Notes: a model not told the origin generated them from the sequence alone. 64,000 nt of DNA from Selaginella tamariscina (GCA_003024785.1 PUQB01000042.1:430220-494219); one strand, 5' to 3'. Shown: positions 34,601 to 46,080, numbered from the stretch's first letter. Numbers and translations: made by a program.

Positions 34601-37600
34601 TCCCTATTCTTAATTCCCATGGGTTTCTTGCTTATAACATACACTAAAAACCCATTCCTAAATGCATTTAAATAAAAAATATATTAATTCAGAAATGTAT
34701 TAACCCTAAAGGGCCTTATGTTTTCATTTTTTAATTTTTAATTAAGATTTGGATTTTTTTTTTAATTTATTTTATTAAATTTTCCACCATATTATAACAC
34801 TCAGTATCTTAAATCCCTCCTAAATAATATTAAAATAAAAGAGGGACCATATTCTACAAAACTAACCCATTTGTAATAATCATCAGTGAAGAATGCACAA
34901 CTACATCAAAGTTTTAAACTGAAAAAAGTTGCTTGATTGTCTTGATCAAAATCAAAGGTAAATTTAAATATTTTTACAAAGGTGTGTAATATTTTTTAAA
35001 CATATAATGTGGTTGTATAAATAGAACAGGATTATGTTTTAATATTGAAGTTCTTTAATAGATTATATGTGCAAATTTTTGTTTGATTAATAATAATATA
35101 CTTTTAAATAAATACACATTTATAATAGTTCTATCATGTTTTAGAGTTAAAAAACTTTTTATATAAATTTTAAAGTATATTCTAATTTTAATACTGAAGT
35201 TTTAAATATGAAGGTATTTTAACTTCACATACTAATTTTATTCTAACTAGTAAACCTTCTAAATATTTTATGTACTTGCTGCAAATCTTTAGACGTCTCA
35301 TTTCTCTGTAAGCTTACTTGTAACTTAAGAAGATTCGTGTAGTATAACAAAGGTATTATTTAATTAATTTCACAAAAAAACTATAATTAATATTTATACT
35401 AGAGGTAAAATACAACTTTTACCCACCTTGAAAGCCCCCTTTTACCGCGCGTCTTAAAGCTGCATTCTCTCTGTCTCTCTCTCTCTCTCACACACGCACG
35501 CACGCACGCACGCACGCACGCACTTTGCTGGATAAAACCTCTATAATCCCACCTTCGTTCAAAATCTTTCTTCCAATCTTCTTATAGAGATACTTCCAGA
35601 TTACAATATTTTCCATTACTCTGGTCTTCATCACACGCTATACTGCAATACACATACATCTCCTATTATATTACATATAATACACGTGGGCATGTATGTA
35701 CGTATATCCGTATGTATACATTCTCTAAACTACAAACAGTTTAAATTTTTAATTAAACAGACGACATGATCAGTAATATATATAGATATATACTATATAA
35801 GTAAAGAACACATACACAACTCTAGGTAGCACATTACTATATTTCCAAGTGTGTAATATGATATTTAAACAAAACCATTCCAAGATAACAAGCTTAGAAA
35901 TATCGATTTCTTCTTGTATATAAATAAATAGAATACAAAATTATATACATTATAATTAAACGGAACTATTCCAAGAGCTGCATGGATAAAAAACCTAGAA
36001 AATATCGATTTCTTTTTGTATAGAAATAAATAGAATACAAACTTTACCTACATGTTATAAAAACAGTTACCGTGACTACTGGCTCATTGATTGTGTTATT
36101 GATGTATGTGTAAATATTCTACATATGTATTATATTACATCCTGCTTTAGTGAATTATACTAATCAACACATAATTATAATTTTTAAATAAAGCTTAAAG
36201 CTATAAACTTTGTATGACGTGGCAGTTGGATCGTGTTGACAATGTCAAGGAACAGTTGACTTATAACGATTCAGTATACTTGTACGTATACAACATCCCC
36301 TGTGTTCAAAGCTGATTACGTATAGAATGCATCCATATATATACATTTTTCTTATTTTCTTCCCGAGATCGATGTACCTAGTCTACCAAGTGCAGATCTA
36401 GCAGGACCATGGTCTGATCTTCTCAAGCTTGTGGACACATTGCTCATTGTTGAAATCATATTATCTCGTGTGTACCCCGGCCTTCCGAAGCCTCGGGTGT
36501 CCACATGCTCATCGTTCACATTGCTCGTGGTTGAAAATCGTTCTTCGGGAAGACCTAACATAGATAGTTGCGACTGGAATATGTATACAATAGTTTTGGT
36601 GAACCGGTTGACACAAAGTTCACGGAAGGACTGTTTGGCGAAAAGAATCAAGTGGCTCACTCATTGTGGATCATATGCGTGAGCAGCCATGGTGATCCAA
36701 TCTTACATGAGATGCACATAGTCAAAGTGGACTCAACAATTCTTCAGATTTCCATCTCCATTTGTGTCCATCCTTTTGACAAGGTCGACGTCGGAACCTA
36801 GATCTCCTGTGGACAACTTGAAACAAGACTTAGTAGGCCCTATCTGATGTTATAGTAATTTGCTTAGGAAACAAACTACCATCAATGTACTTGTATATGT
36901 ACTTGTTCTTCAGTTGTAAAATGCCTTAAATGCCTTAGTGTTGTTATTTCAATCCAATTCTTTACCTTGTAAAAGTGTTTTAATTAACAAGTGTTTGAAA
37001 TGGAATTGGCATTATAATGTGAATGAGTTCGTTGAACCCTCTTCCAATAACATTTCCCTCTTGACCCATTGAGGAGTTGAGTAGATGTCCCTTCATAATC
37101 TCTAGGTGGATTTGTCTTGGTGTCGTGGAAGTGCTAGTTCTCACCAACTCCTCAGCCTTTCACCTGCCTTTATGGAGTGATAATCATTTCACTCCTTTGT
37201 CCGAATGGGTGCATGTGCTTGCCCACGTGAACTACTGCCTTGCCTCTTCCACAGTCTAAGGAGGGATGAGTAGTAGTATATTCAAGCAGGACATTCCTAT
37301 ATGCACAAGAGTGGTGTCTTGCAATGATGACACTACTTGTTGGCCGACTTCAGGGGGTAAAAGGGATCCCTTCAAAGTCAATCTTGTTGCATGGTCTCCC
37401 ATGAATCCCCTCCCTTTGATGATTTTGTAATCCTCGTTCGTAACAAAAGGCATATGTGATATTACACTTCTAGCTTAAGATTGTGGTTGACTTTCATCTA
37501 CACTAGCGTGGATCAAGTTTGCCATATATTCCTTGTTGTCTGAAATCTCAATAGGTAGGGGCTCAATGTATAGGTTGCCATTGTATGAGCTTGGTAAAAC

Positions 37601-38084
37601 TAGAGCCTTTCGCACGTCAAAACCCTATAAATCAATACATGGCTTGGAAGAAGCCATGTATTGATGCTTACAAAAGCTGTGAACTCAATTGCACCATTGC
37701 CCTTTGCAATTAGAACAATCACATCTAGGTTATTGTGAATTTTGGTTAAGGTTTCAAAAGACTAAAATGCATGAAGATGTTTAAGGAGTCATCATCGTAG
37801 CTTAAAGGTATATTAATTTACTAAAAGAGCCACCATAATTACGATGGAGTCTCACCTTGTGAAGCACGACTCCACTTCGTAGCATAGAGTCTCATTTTGT
37901 GAGCTTTCGAGTTTCACTTCAATGGGAATGACTCTCATTCATATGTTTGGAGTTTTACTCATATATACATATGTACGTATGTATATGTAAATTGCATTAA
38001 TATATTTTATGTCTTTTTAATTGCAAGTTTTGTTTGTGTATGGAGGAAAGCTACATTAATACATGCATATATAATTACACGCAC
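34601..38084. other. Spacer, no recognised gene
   Basis: AT-rich DNA. A TC and CACG microsatellite lies at 35453-35522. Between 36350 and 37450 the base composition is more balanced and short open frames exist on both strands, for example 36431-36682 (+) and 36352-36660 (-), but none resembles a known protein and no splice-linked model stands out. A short repeat pairs 36427-36456 with 36500-36535 (GTGGACACATTGCTCATTGTTG and a related copy). A perfect 15-bp hairpin sits at 37631-37665. Confidence 0.6.
37631..37665. repeat. 15-bp perfect hairpin
   Basis: ATCAATACATGGCTT at 37631-37645, a 5-nt loop, then its exact reverse complement at 37651-37665. Function is unknown. Confidence 0.8.
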
Positions 38085-38425
38085 ATGTGAACTTGTGTGT
38101 GTGTCTTACGAATTAATTATAACATTGTACATATTCTTAATTCATGTATTATGTGTGTATATCAATATAATAGATGTTTGGCTTGTGTGTGTAAATGATA
38201 AATTATATGGCTATAATACAATTACTATATGCACATGACATCAAACACACACACAATAATATATATACCCCATTATGTAATTATACTAATATATGTATCA
38301 TTATACTATACTTATTATTAAACACACACACACACACACAACACACACCACATATATATATAGATTGAAAGATGGTTAGAGCCCAAGAACAAGATGTAGA
38401 AATAAGGTATCTTGTAACTCAATTG
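38085..38425 (+). repeat. Gene 5'-end fragment, partner of 21185-21570
   Basis: The plus strand matches the minus strand of 21185-21570: a conserved GTACAATGTTATAATTAATT region, CA/TA repeats, and an ATG near 38375 that opens MVRAQEQDVEIRYL. The reading frame ends soon after. The protein is unrecognised. Confidence 0.55.
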
Positions 38426-39039
38426 GGACTTAGATATTAAGAGTGCGGCCATGGATATAAAAACTCTAATGTGGCAAAATTGATTAACATTAGTGTTAAC
38501 TTGGATTTTTACTTAAATAAGATATGTTCTGACTTTGATTCGTTTGAACTTGATAAATCTATTACACAAAGTTGTGAGATTGATAAATGCTAACTCAAGT
38601 TGTGAAATGAATTAAACATGAGTAATTTTCGCATTTAATTTCAATGGTGGTGGGCATTTGGATTTGAAAATTGAACACACTTGGGTTTTTTACACAAACA
38701 AGCTAGCCCACACCCTTTGCTTGATTCAATTTATTTACACATGGATTAGTGAGATTAGTGAAAATCAATAACGATGCTGCTAGATGGAGCTTAAATGTCT
38801 CTTCGAAACTACATGTAGATTGTAGATTTCAATTTCAAAATGTTTGTTTCTTCCACTATCCTCTCAATACCAACTACATTAATGTACACCTCTTCATATG
38901 CCTTCTTCATCACATTTGATGCTTAATAATCTCCATTCTAGTGTTATTGCATAAGTGTCTGTCTTAGACACGATTAGATCATGCATTGTAATATATCACA
39001 AGAAAACAACGTTGTGCATGTATGATTGACATTGTAGAA

Positions 39040-39420
39040 GGTTCGTAGAATGTCAATAAGAAGATCATGAGGTTAACATGAGGTTTGTAGAAGGTCAGCA
39101 TGAGAACCGGGAGGACAAGGAGGTTAATAAAAGGTCCAATCCACAGACAACCGAGAGGTCAACAAAAAGTCTGCATGAGGTTTACATAAGGTCAACATGA
39201 GGACAATCGAGAAGTCAACAAGAGGTTTGCGGGAGGATCGGACCATGAGGTCTACATAAGGTCAACATGAGGACTAGGAGGTCAACATGAGGTCTGCAAG
39301 ACGATTAAGAGGTTTGCAAGAGGTTTGCATGAGGATCAAGAGGTCAACAAGACAACCATGAGGTCAGCATAAGGTTTGGGAGGTTAGTAGGAGGTCCACA
39401 AGGCGACTAAGAGGTTAGAC
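39040..39420. repeat. Degenerate short tandem repeats, left of cysteine synthase pieces
   Basis: Many imperfect copies of a unit of about 20-25 bp containing GAGGTCAACATGAGGTCTGC and variants. A short stretch with the same wording (GAGGTTAACATGAGGACTAGGAGGTTAGC) recurs at 41209-41300 on the other side of the scrambled cysteine synthase gene. Confidence 0.75.
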
Positions 39421-39794
39421 CCATTTACCAATTAACGCGTTCGGGTGAAAATTTACCGTTAGTAACGCATTCGTAACGTCGCATTCGTAACACACGTTCG
39501 GGTTCGAGTCACGTCTCTTTTTAAGATCCGAATCTTTCCATGAATTTAAATTAAGTTTATCATTAAGTTAGGTTTATCATTTATTATGCTTCCAAGTAGA
39601 TGAGGCAAGAGGAAAGAACTTCGTGGGAGTTTAAAATTTCTTTCCACTTTCTTTAGGGTTTGTCACGTTCGGTTGGTTTGAAACCAAACGTCGCGTTCGA
39701 ATGAAAATTTGCCATTTGTAACACCGTTTATAACACGTACGTATGCAACGTTCGGAAGTTCGACGGTAAGAACTGTATCTGGACGTTGTCTGCA

Positions 39795-39960
39795 GGCTCA
39801 GTTGTTGGAAGCACTTGGTGCAGGTAGAAAGAGTTAGACCTGTTTCCATCACTCACAAGGAGCACTTCGTTAACATTGCAAGGCGAAGAGCATTAGAAGC
39901 AGAAGGCAGGTACTATGCAGAGAAGGAGCAAACGGGAGATTTAAACCAGCAGCAGCAAGT
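39795..39960 (+). pseudogene. Cysteine synthase-like, middle segment (opposite strand)
   Basis: A plus-strand exon preceded by a GTCTGCAG acceptor reads AQLLEALGA, then VERVRPVSITHKEHFVNIARRRA. This is the central part of a cysteine synthase (PLP-dependent O-acetylserine sulfhydrylase family). It belongs between the N-terminal piece (minus, 39976-40430) and the C-terminal piece (minus, 40499-41180) but lies on the other strand and beyond the N-terminal piece. Confidence 0.7.
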
Positions 39961-39975
39961 GCAAATCGCTAGATA

Positions 39976-40430
39976 TCTTACCTTCTCAATAGCTGCATCA
40001 TCAGGAATGACACATGACATTTGCACCATAAGCTGCAGCTACTACTGCCAAGCTTATCCCGGTACTCCCTGCACTCCCTTCCGTGACCAAGCGTCCAGGG
40101 CGTAACTTTCCCGACTCCAACGCCTAGAAATGGAGATGTTCCAGCTAAAAGAAGAAATTCGCTTCTTACCTCTTTGATGATTTCCACTGCTACTCGATCT
40201 TTCACGCTTCCTCCTGGGTTCAAGAATTCTGCCTTGCCATATATCTGCAAAACAGAGGCTCTCACATAGGTAAATAAATAAACCTTGCCTAACCTCGCAA
40301 CCGGTTGCGTCTGACAAGCTGCGGATTCTTATCAACGGAGTGTTTCCAATCGCTCCAAGAATACCATATGTGGCGCCTTGTCTTCTCTTCCGCTTCCACA
40401 CGCGCATAACGACGATAACGGCGGCGCATA
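39976..40430 (-). pseudogene. Cysteine synthase-like, N-terminal segment
   Basis: The minus strand encodes a hydrophobic stretch (AGTILCAAVIVVM, a possible membrane anchor), then GILGAIGNTPLIRIRSLSDATGCE. After an intron of about 55 nt comes KAEFLNPGGSVKDRVAVEII, containing the PLP-binding lysine context of the family (SVKDR), and later EGSAGSTGISLAVVAAAYGAN, the phosphate-binding loop. It ends at a GTAAG donor near 39976. Retained introns mean it was moved as DNA, not through mRNA. The upstream frame lacks a clear start. Confidence 0.8.
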
Positions 40431-40498
40431 AAATTGTCCCTGCCGTAATTGCGCAGGCTCCTCATATGTTGGCCTAGCAAAAACTTAAACGAGGAACT

Positions 40499-41180
40499 CT
40501 ATCCTTTTGCACTAGGCATCAGGCCATGAGTAGACAAGTAGTTATCATTGTAGAATTTGCTAAGGTGACGCACACCACTATCACAAAGAATAGTAACTAT
40601 TGTGTGGCCAGGGCCTAGTAGGCGGGCCACCCGAACGGCTCCAATACAGTTCACGACTGAGGAGCTCCCAATGAATATGCCGTCCTCCCTTAAAAGAAAC
40701 CTGTGCAATTTATTAGAATATCTGTTGTTAGTGAATCTATATTTGGTACCTTGACTCTCTACGGCTTCCTTGTCTGTACCGCGGATTGCTCCGTCGAGTC
40801 TAGCCAACAGGAAGTTCCTGGTGAGCCGGTTGATGCCTATTCCTTCTGTTATTGTATCAAATGGATTTTTGAGGCGTCTGCCTTCTGCCTCCTCCCTCGT
40901 GTACATAACTCCGCGACCCGGTTGAAAAGTCCAGAACCAGGCGGTCTATCAAATAGCACTTTACATCTGGTTTCTGGTCCTGGAACCAGATGATTAACAC
41001 AGCTAACAAACATGACAACATCTATAACAACCTTAAGGTAGCAAGAGATTCCTGCAATTGTACCGCCTGTGCCAGATGCAGCAACAAACGCATCAATCTT
41101 ACCGTTGATTTGCTCCCAAATCTCTGGCCCAGTGCCTAGGTAATGAGCTCGGAAATTGGCAGGTTCTCAAACTGATCAGC
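40499..41180 (-). pseudogene. Cysteine synthase-like, C-terminal segment
   Basis: The minus strand reads [20 protein letters not shown] and [14 protein letters not shown] (41150-41040), then [19 protein letters not shown] and GTDKEAVE (40880-40760), an intron, and GIFIGSSSVVNCIGAVRVA, GPGHTIVTILCDSGVRHLSKF, ending at a stop at 40499. These are the C-terminal two-thirds of a cysteine synthase. It lies upstream, not downstream, of the N-terminal segment, only about 70 bp away. Confidence 0.8.
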
Positions 41181-41208
41181 AAAATATCCTCCCTATGGTT
41201 AGACCAAA

Positions 41209-41300
41209 TGAGGTTAACATGAGGACTAGGAGGTTAGCAGGACGACCGAGAAGTCAATAGAAGGTCTACAAGAGGATTGGGACATTAACATGAAGTTTGC
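41209..41300. repeat. Degenerate short repeats, right of cysteine synthase pieces
   Basis: Contains GAGGTTAACATGAGGACTAGGAGGTTAGC and related units matching the array at 39040-39420. Confidence 0.65.
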
Positions 41301-41797
41301 CTCGTCCTTTTTGACTTTTATCTTCTTCGTGACATTTGTCGTTTCACTCTACTATGAATAATTCAAAGTTTCAAATTAAAAGCAACAATAATAAATACAA
41401 TGTGTTATTCAATTTTGAAATTGAATATGAATTTCCCACTACACTTTCATATATTGAAAATTGCCCAACACTTACATTATTTTAATGACCCCTTGCTTGG
41501 TTCGCTGCCCCTTTAGTTTCTGTCAATCATAACCTTCTCAATTCAAATATGCAAGTATTTCCCATATTTAAAACCCTTTATTATGTGTTTTTATTTTTTG
41601 CCAAGATAATTACCTAGTTATCTCATTATAATATATATATATATTATATATATAATATATAAGAAGTTGATAATCTTCATATTTCTAATATTTTTTTCAG
41701 CCAACACTCAACAAGATGATAAACTGGATCTTTAGGCACACATTAGAATTGCACATAGAAGTGCTTGTCATGTTCCTTGTTATAAGAAAAGGTGGAT

Positions 41798-41828
<31 letters not shown>

Positions 41829-42215
41829 CATATATATATAATAATGGTCTTTTAAATTCTAAAACGTAAATAGATTAAGAGAACACATCCAAACTATTAT
41901 CAAATTTAAACATGGCATTTATAATATTAATATTGATTAACTTTTTCATTAAATTATGAAATTAAATAGGATATCTCTGTATCTTTATAAACCTTATGAA
42001 TTTATATCTGTACATGAAATCATGTAATGATACTCGTTAACTTATTTGAATAACTATGAAACAAGTATAACTTATGTACTTATTAGCAGTCTCTTCGTTG
42101 ACAACCAGTTTCTTTTGGATGTTTTTTGGCTCTCTGTACAAACCTTAAAGTGCTCTTGTCTCACATAGAGTTTATATATATATATATATATAATTTGGCT
42201 TGTGCTAACATGTAT

Positions 42216-42224
42216 GTGGAGCGA
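42216..42224 (-). other. Empty MULE target site
   Basis: On the minus strand the sequence runs GCATATATATTACCTA, then TCGCTCCAC (42224-42216), then ATACATGTTAGC. The left arm has GCATATATATTACCTA, TTGCTCCAC, the MULE, TTGCTCCAC, ATACCTGTAAAT. One copy of the 9-bp target (8 of 9 identical) and no element sequence is what an unoccupied site looks like. Confidence 0.9.
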
Positions 42225-42455
42225 TAGGTAATATATATGCTTACGAAAACAAGCGTTAAGAAAATAAAATGCTTGTTAGAGATATTCCACATACAACAGC
42301 CAGTTGAGAATTCCCACCTAAGGATTCTTGTAGAAGAAATGGTATGGACCGGACCCGTACGGTACGTGTCTTTGCTTGTCAACGACAAATATACATACAT
42401 ATGACATGCATGAATATATTCTGCATGTGTATGTATGTATATCTACAACATGTAC

Positions 42456-42491
<36 letters not shown>

Positions 42492-42534
42492 ACGACGATT
42501 ACAAACATACATACGTATTACTCCGGCTGTAAAA

Positions 42535-42640
42535 GGGAACGATTGATATTGTTGAGTCTTTCTCCAGTGTGCCTTTGACGTTTTGATCCAGCAAGATCGA
42601 CCAGATTAATGCTCATCATGTAAATTTTAATAAATATATT
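42535..42640 (-). pseudogene. Kinesin motor-domain fragment, right arm
   Basis: The minus strand reads SINLVDLAGSKRQR then HTGERLNNINRSLL, matching the kinesin switch II block and the following RL..IN.SL helix. DLAGS is followed by Lys instead of the conserved Glu, and a gap removes residues between the blocks. It is a remnant. Confidence 0.75.
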
Positions 42641-43142
42641 GTTTAATATGTAAATTAACGTGTACATATACATACACACACATACATTTATGTTTAACAC
42701 GTATTACACATATTTAATATGTATTTTCCTTTTATATTCAGAAATTAGATATATGCATTTTTAAAAACTAATTACTTTGAGTTTGCGATCAAAATAAATA
42801 AAATAAGGAAATTGTTTATATAATCAAACAATCATATTACTGGCTTTATGGTGTGTGTGCGTGCGTTAAAATTGCTATTTGAAAAGGACGTGTATTCAAC
42901 CTTCAAGATACATACAAGAAGCTAAGCTATTTTGGGCAACATATGACATTCATATTTAGTTCTAATATATACCTTAGAATACTTAAGGTATATTTGTAGA
43001 ATCCTTACATACTGCAGCTTTAAGACACTGTAAAAGGAAGCTGTAAAATTATTAATGTTTAATCTTATTATTGCAGCCTCCTTATCTGACTGGCTTTTTT
43101 GTGCGTTTTCTCATGACGGATGAAGTCCAATATTAAACTTTG

Positions 43143-43400
43143 ACAGGTTGTATATTCTTATAAATACATTAAATTAATTAAATAACACTTTTATGACATT
43201 TGAGCATAGTTTAGTACCTTGGTGGACATATGAAAGAGGGGGAGACTTGTCTTGCTATAGTTTTGTTCATGAGCGGGAACTTTGGGATAGGACCTTCGAC
43301 CGATGATTGTGGCAGTGGCAGCACGCCGGCGGGGTATCAGTCTGTTGTTAGTGTTATAACAAACACATGAGGCCATGATACATAATTAGTACTTTATATG
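43143..43400 (-). repeat. Extra upstream module downstream of the Crinkler-like gene
   Basis: GACAGGTTGTATATTCTTAT, ACATTAAATTAATTAAATAA, TGAGCATAGTTTAGT and GTTATAACAAACACATGA match the module upstream of the same gene (45560-45710). The gene is therefore bracketed by two direct copies about 2.4 kb apart. Confidence 0.65.
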
Positions 43401-43489
43401 AATTGTATTTGGATAATAATAAGATAATTCTAGATTCAAAAGATTATAAATTGATATGCATAATAATTAGAGCAAGGATAATTATCATA

Positions 43490-45444
43490 TATGTATTTGG
43501 AAAACGCATTACTCCGCAGTCTGGGGCTCGTGAGCAGGACAACAGTAATAAACCTTTGCATCTGTGCAACACCACCTTCGGCATGCCCGTGGAAGGCCGT
43601 TTTCCACCACCGTACCACCACACTGCTGAACTTCCTTCTTCTCCACCTTTGTAGGTTCCTCAAGGTTGAGCAGCTTATCAAATTCTGCGAGGCATCGGTG
43701 GACATCCCAAGCCTCTTGTGCTCAGGATGGCTCTTAACTTGAGCCAAATCCACTCCTTCGTACTGCTCCGCTCCATATTGCGTATCAAAATAATATGTAT
43801 CCTCCGCATTGTCCTCTGCCTCGTCACTCATTGCTAATGCATGGCAAGCAGCAACGTAGCTGACCAAGTCCTCGGGAACTCCCTCATCCTTCACGTTCAC
43901 CTTCTCAGGCATTATGTAAATGAACTGATGCTCTAAATCCCATTCCTCAGAGAGCCACCTTGGTAGAACCTCCTCCTGCCAAACCCTGTGTGATCCTTTC
44001 CTCCTCTTGTTCTTCCATTTGGAGATTGTGATTTGCACAGCCTTGATTGTCAAGATGCCGGTCTCCACATCTAGTTTGAGATATATGACATCCAAAGCTC
44101 TCTCGTTGAAGGCAACAGGTCCTACCAACACGCCCTCACTGAGCTTGTCCCTCATCAACGTTTGAAGCAGAGCTGCTTCACAGCCATGCTCGTAAGTCCT
44201 GTAGTGCATAAATGGTAACCCATCCCACAACTTTCCTTGATACCATCACAGCTATGACCAGGCCTTCCACATTCCAGCCTGCTCGCGCAGGATTTTTGCC
44301 ACAGACAAGGCAGTCCATTCTAACAGCCTCTGCCCAATTCTGGACTGCAGCATATTCGAGGCTGCTCTGCAACGCCTTTTGTTGCTCCATGATACAGTAC
44401 TCAGCTCTGGTGCGCAAGTATGGGCTCAGAAGCTTGAATCTGTGGCCCCTTGTAGAAGCACGTCAAGTCCACCGGCTGCTTGAGATGAATACCTCGGACA
44501 CCTGTAGTCACCATTTCTATGGCAGATGCAAGCTGCGCCTTGGTGGTCTGCAATTGAATCAGTTTCTCAAACAGCTTGCTTGTATATGGCTCCTCAATCT
44601 TCTGCCTGAAATGCCGGCCGTCCCCTTTCACTTCTTCGTAAAAGCGCAATAGCCGCGGCATCCCACCAGTTAGACAGTCAAGTGCTTCTAGCTTGTCATT
44701 CGGAAGGCTTGACTGTCCAATCCATGTTTGGAGCTCAGCATGCGTGTAAGGACCGTCGAAGTCGAATGTTGGAGGAGACTTGTCACTGGCAGCAAATATC
44801 CTGCGCTCCCTGCTGTTGGTCGACGAAGTCTTAACGAGGATGTGGTGACACGACACTGCATTCCATAGAGCCGCCTGCTCATTTGGATAGTTTTCAAACT
44901 TATCCCAGTCGTCTACCACGAATAGCAAGGGATCCCTTGCGTGAGCTAAACACCACTTGCTAAGCTGCTCCATCTTGTCTAGACAAGCCAAACGTTGGTC
45001 ACCGCCGCTTGCCACCAGCAATGCGTGCCGCAACACGTGTACCGGAGCAGTGATGAAACGAGCGGCACATATGTAAACCACTTTCCGCTTCATTCCCAAG
45101 AGCATATAGCCAACTATTGAGCTCACTGCAGTGCTCTTCCCAGACCCTTTGGCGCCCTGAATCCGCAAATCAGCACCGCCTTGGAGAGCTACCATCACTC
45201 GAAACAAATCTTCAGCTCTGGCCCTGCCTATGTACCTGAATTCCCTCGAAGAATCGGCGCCGAAAAACGCTGTAGGTTGTACAAGCGTCTGGAATTTGCT
45301 CGTATCCCACAAGAAATCTGCTCCTGGCATAACGCCATACACAGCCTCAAGATCCTTCAAGACATCCTTAGCCTGGCCAAGGACCACAGAATCCCAAGCC
45401 TCATCCACAGAATCGTCATGCATGCGCTGCCTCTTCATGCCCAA
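43490..45444 (-). pseudogene. Crinkler/RHS-type NTPase-nuclease, right-arm copy
   Basis: The first frame (45444-44401, 347 codons) carries a short Lys/Arg-rich start, RYIGRARAEDLFRVM, the P-loop GAKGSGKST (residues 97-105), Walker B LLFVVDDWD (173-181) and the segment HILVKTSSTNSRERR. A 2-nt loss near 44450 and another near 44235 break the frame. The rest reads through 44230-43500 and holds a restriction-endonuclease-like domain: Glu in HGCEAALL, Asp in ALDVIYL, and Q-x-T in KAVQITISKW replacing the usual E-x-K. This P-loop plus Q-x-T layout is shared by CRN effectors and RHS proteins. Only two frameshifts separate it from a full-length reading of about 640 codons, so it is the better-preserved of the two copies. 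Confidence 0.78.
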
Positions 45445-45559
45445 ACCCTAGCCCTAGCTGTGCCCTAACAAAGAATCTATTGGAAGATTATTGGGATTTA
45501 GTATATAATTAATTATATTAATAATCATTAAATTTTAATGAATATTTTATTTTGTTCAC

Positions 45560-45710
45560 TGACAGGTTGTATAATTCTCTATGTTATATATAAAAAATAC
45601 ACTAAATTAATTAAATAATACGCTTATTATCATTTGAGCACGTACAGTTTTATTTTGTTATTGGTGTTTATTACAAACACACCAAGACAAATAGGAACTC
45701 GACGTACATA
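45560..45710 (-). repeat. Crinkler-gene upstream module, right arm
   Basis: Contains GACAGGTTGTATAATTCTCTATGTTATATA, TTGAGCACGTACAGTTTTATT and GGTGTTTATTACAAACACACC. It matches 22290-22490 inverted and 43143-43400 in the same orientation. Confidence 0.7.
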
Positions 45711-45868
45711 TGTGTTATAAATTATTTATAGAGAAATAAATATGGAATAGGAATTATGATGTTTGTATGTGTTATAAATTATTTATAGAGAAATAAATAT
45801 GGGAAATAGGAATTTGATATTTGTATGTGTTATAAATTATTTATAGAGAAATAAATAGGAAGTGTGAA
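45711..45868. repeat. Tandem repeat, three 58-bp units
   Basis: Three consecutive copies of a unit starting TGTGTTATAAATTATTTATAG and containing AGAAATAAATA, near 45711, 45770 and 45828. The left arm has at most a trace of it, so the expansion followed the duplication. Confidence 0.85.
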
Positions 45869-46080
45869 TGTTGTAATAAATGCCTGAATGAATTCATATC
45901 AATTTATAATGGTTTAATCTTTTGTTAATCATTTTTAATTGTATACATAGAAATGATATTCTTAAAACTGCCCGGTTTCAATAAGATATTGAGAGTATAT
46001 ATAACACATTTTATACTACTTAGTTTTATGTGAGTATGTGAGGGCTGCTTTTATTTGTTGTTATTCAATTATTTGTTCTT

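Larger units (their letters stand above)
41845..46080 (-). repeat. Right arm of inverted segmental duplication (no MULE)
   Basis: Reverse-complement copy of 22025-25185 plus 34167-34600. It includes the better-preserved Crinkler-like gene, a kinesin fragment and the uninterrupted insertion-site region at 42216-42224. Homology ends near 41845 and 46080. Confidence 0.85.

Noticed and set aside
36352..36801. Short frames on both strands taken as a gene
   Set aside because: No motif, no splice-linked partner and no similarity I recognise. Left as unannotated spacer.
21185..38425. 21.2 kb and 38.1 kb repeats as the outer end of the main inverted duplication
   Set aside because: The order is wrong: in a collinear inverted copy the partner would lie beyond 46 kb, not at 38 kb. 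It is treated as a separate repeat.
39040..39420. Possible CRISPR-like or satellite array
   Set aside because: Units vary in length and sequence with no regular spacers, and the sequence is eukaryotic nuclear. It is recorded only as degenerate repeats.
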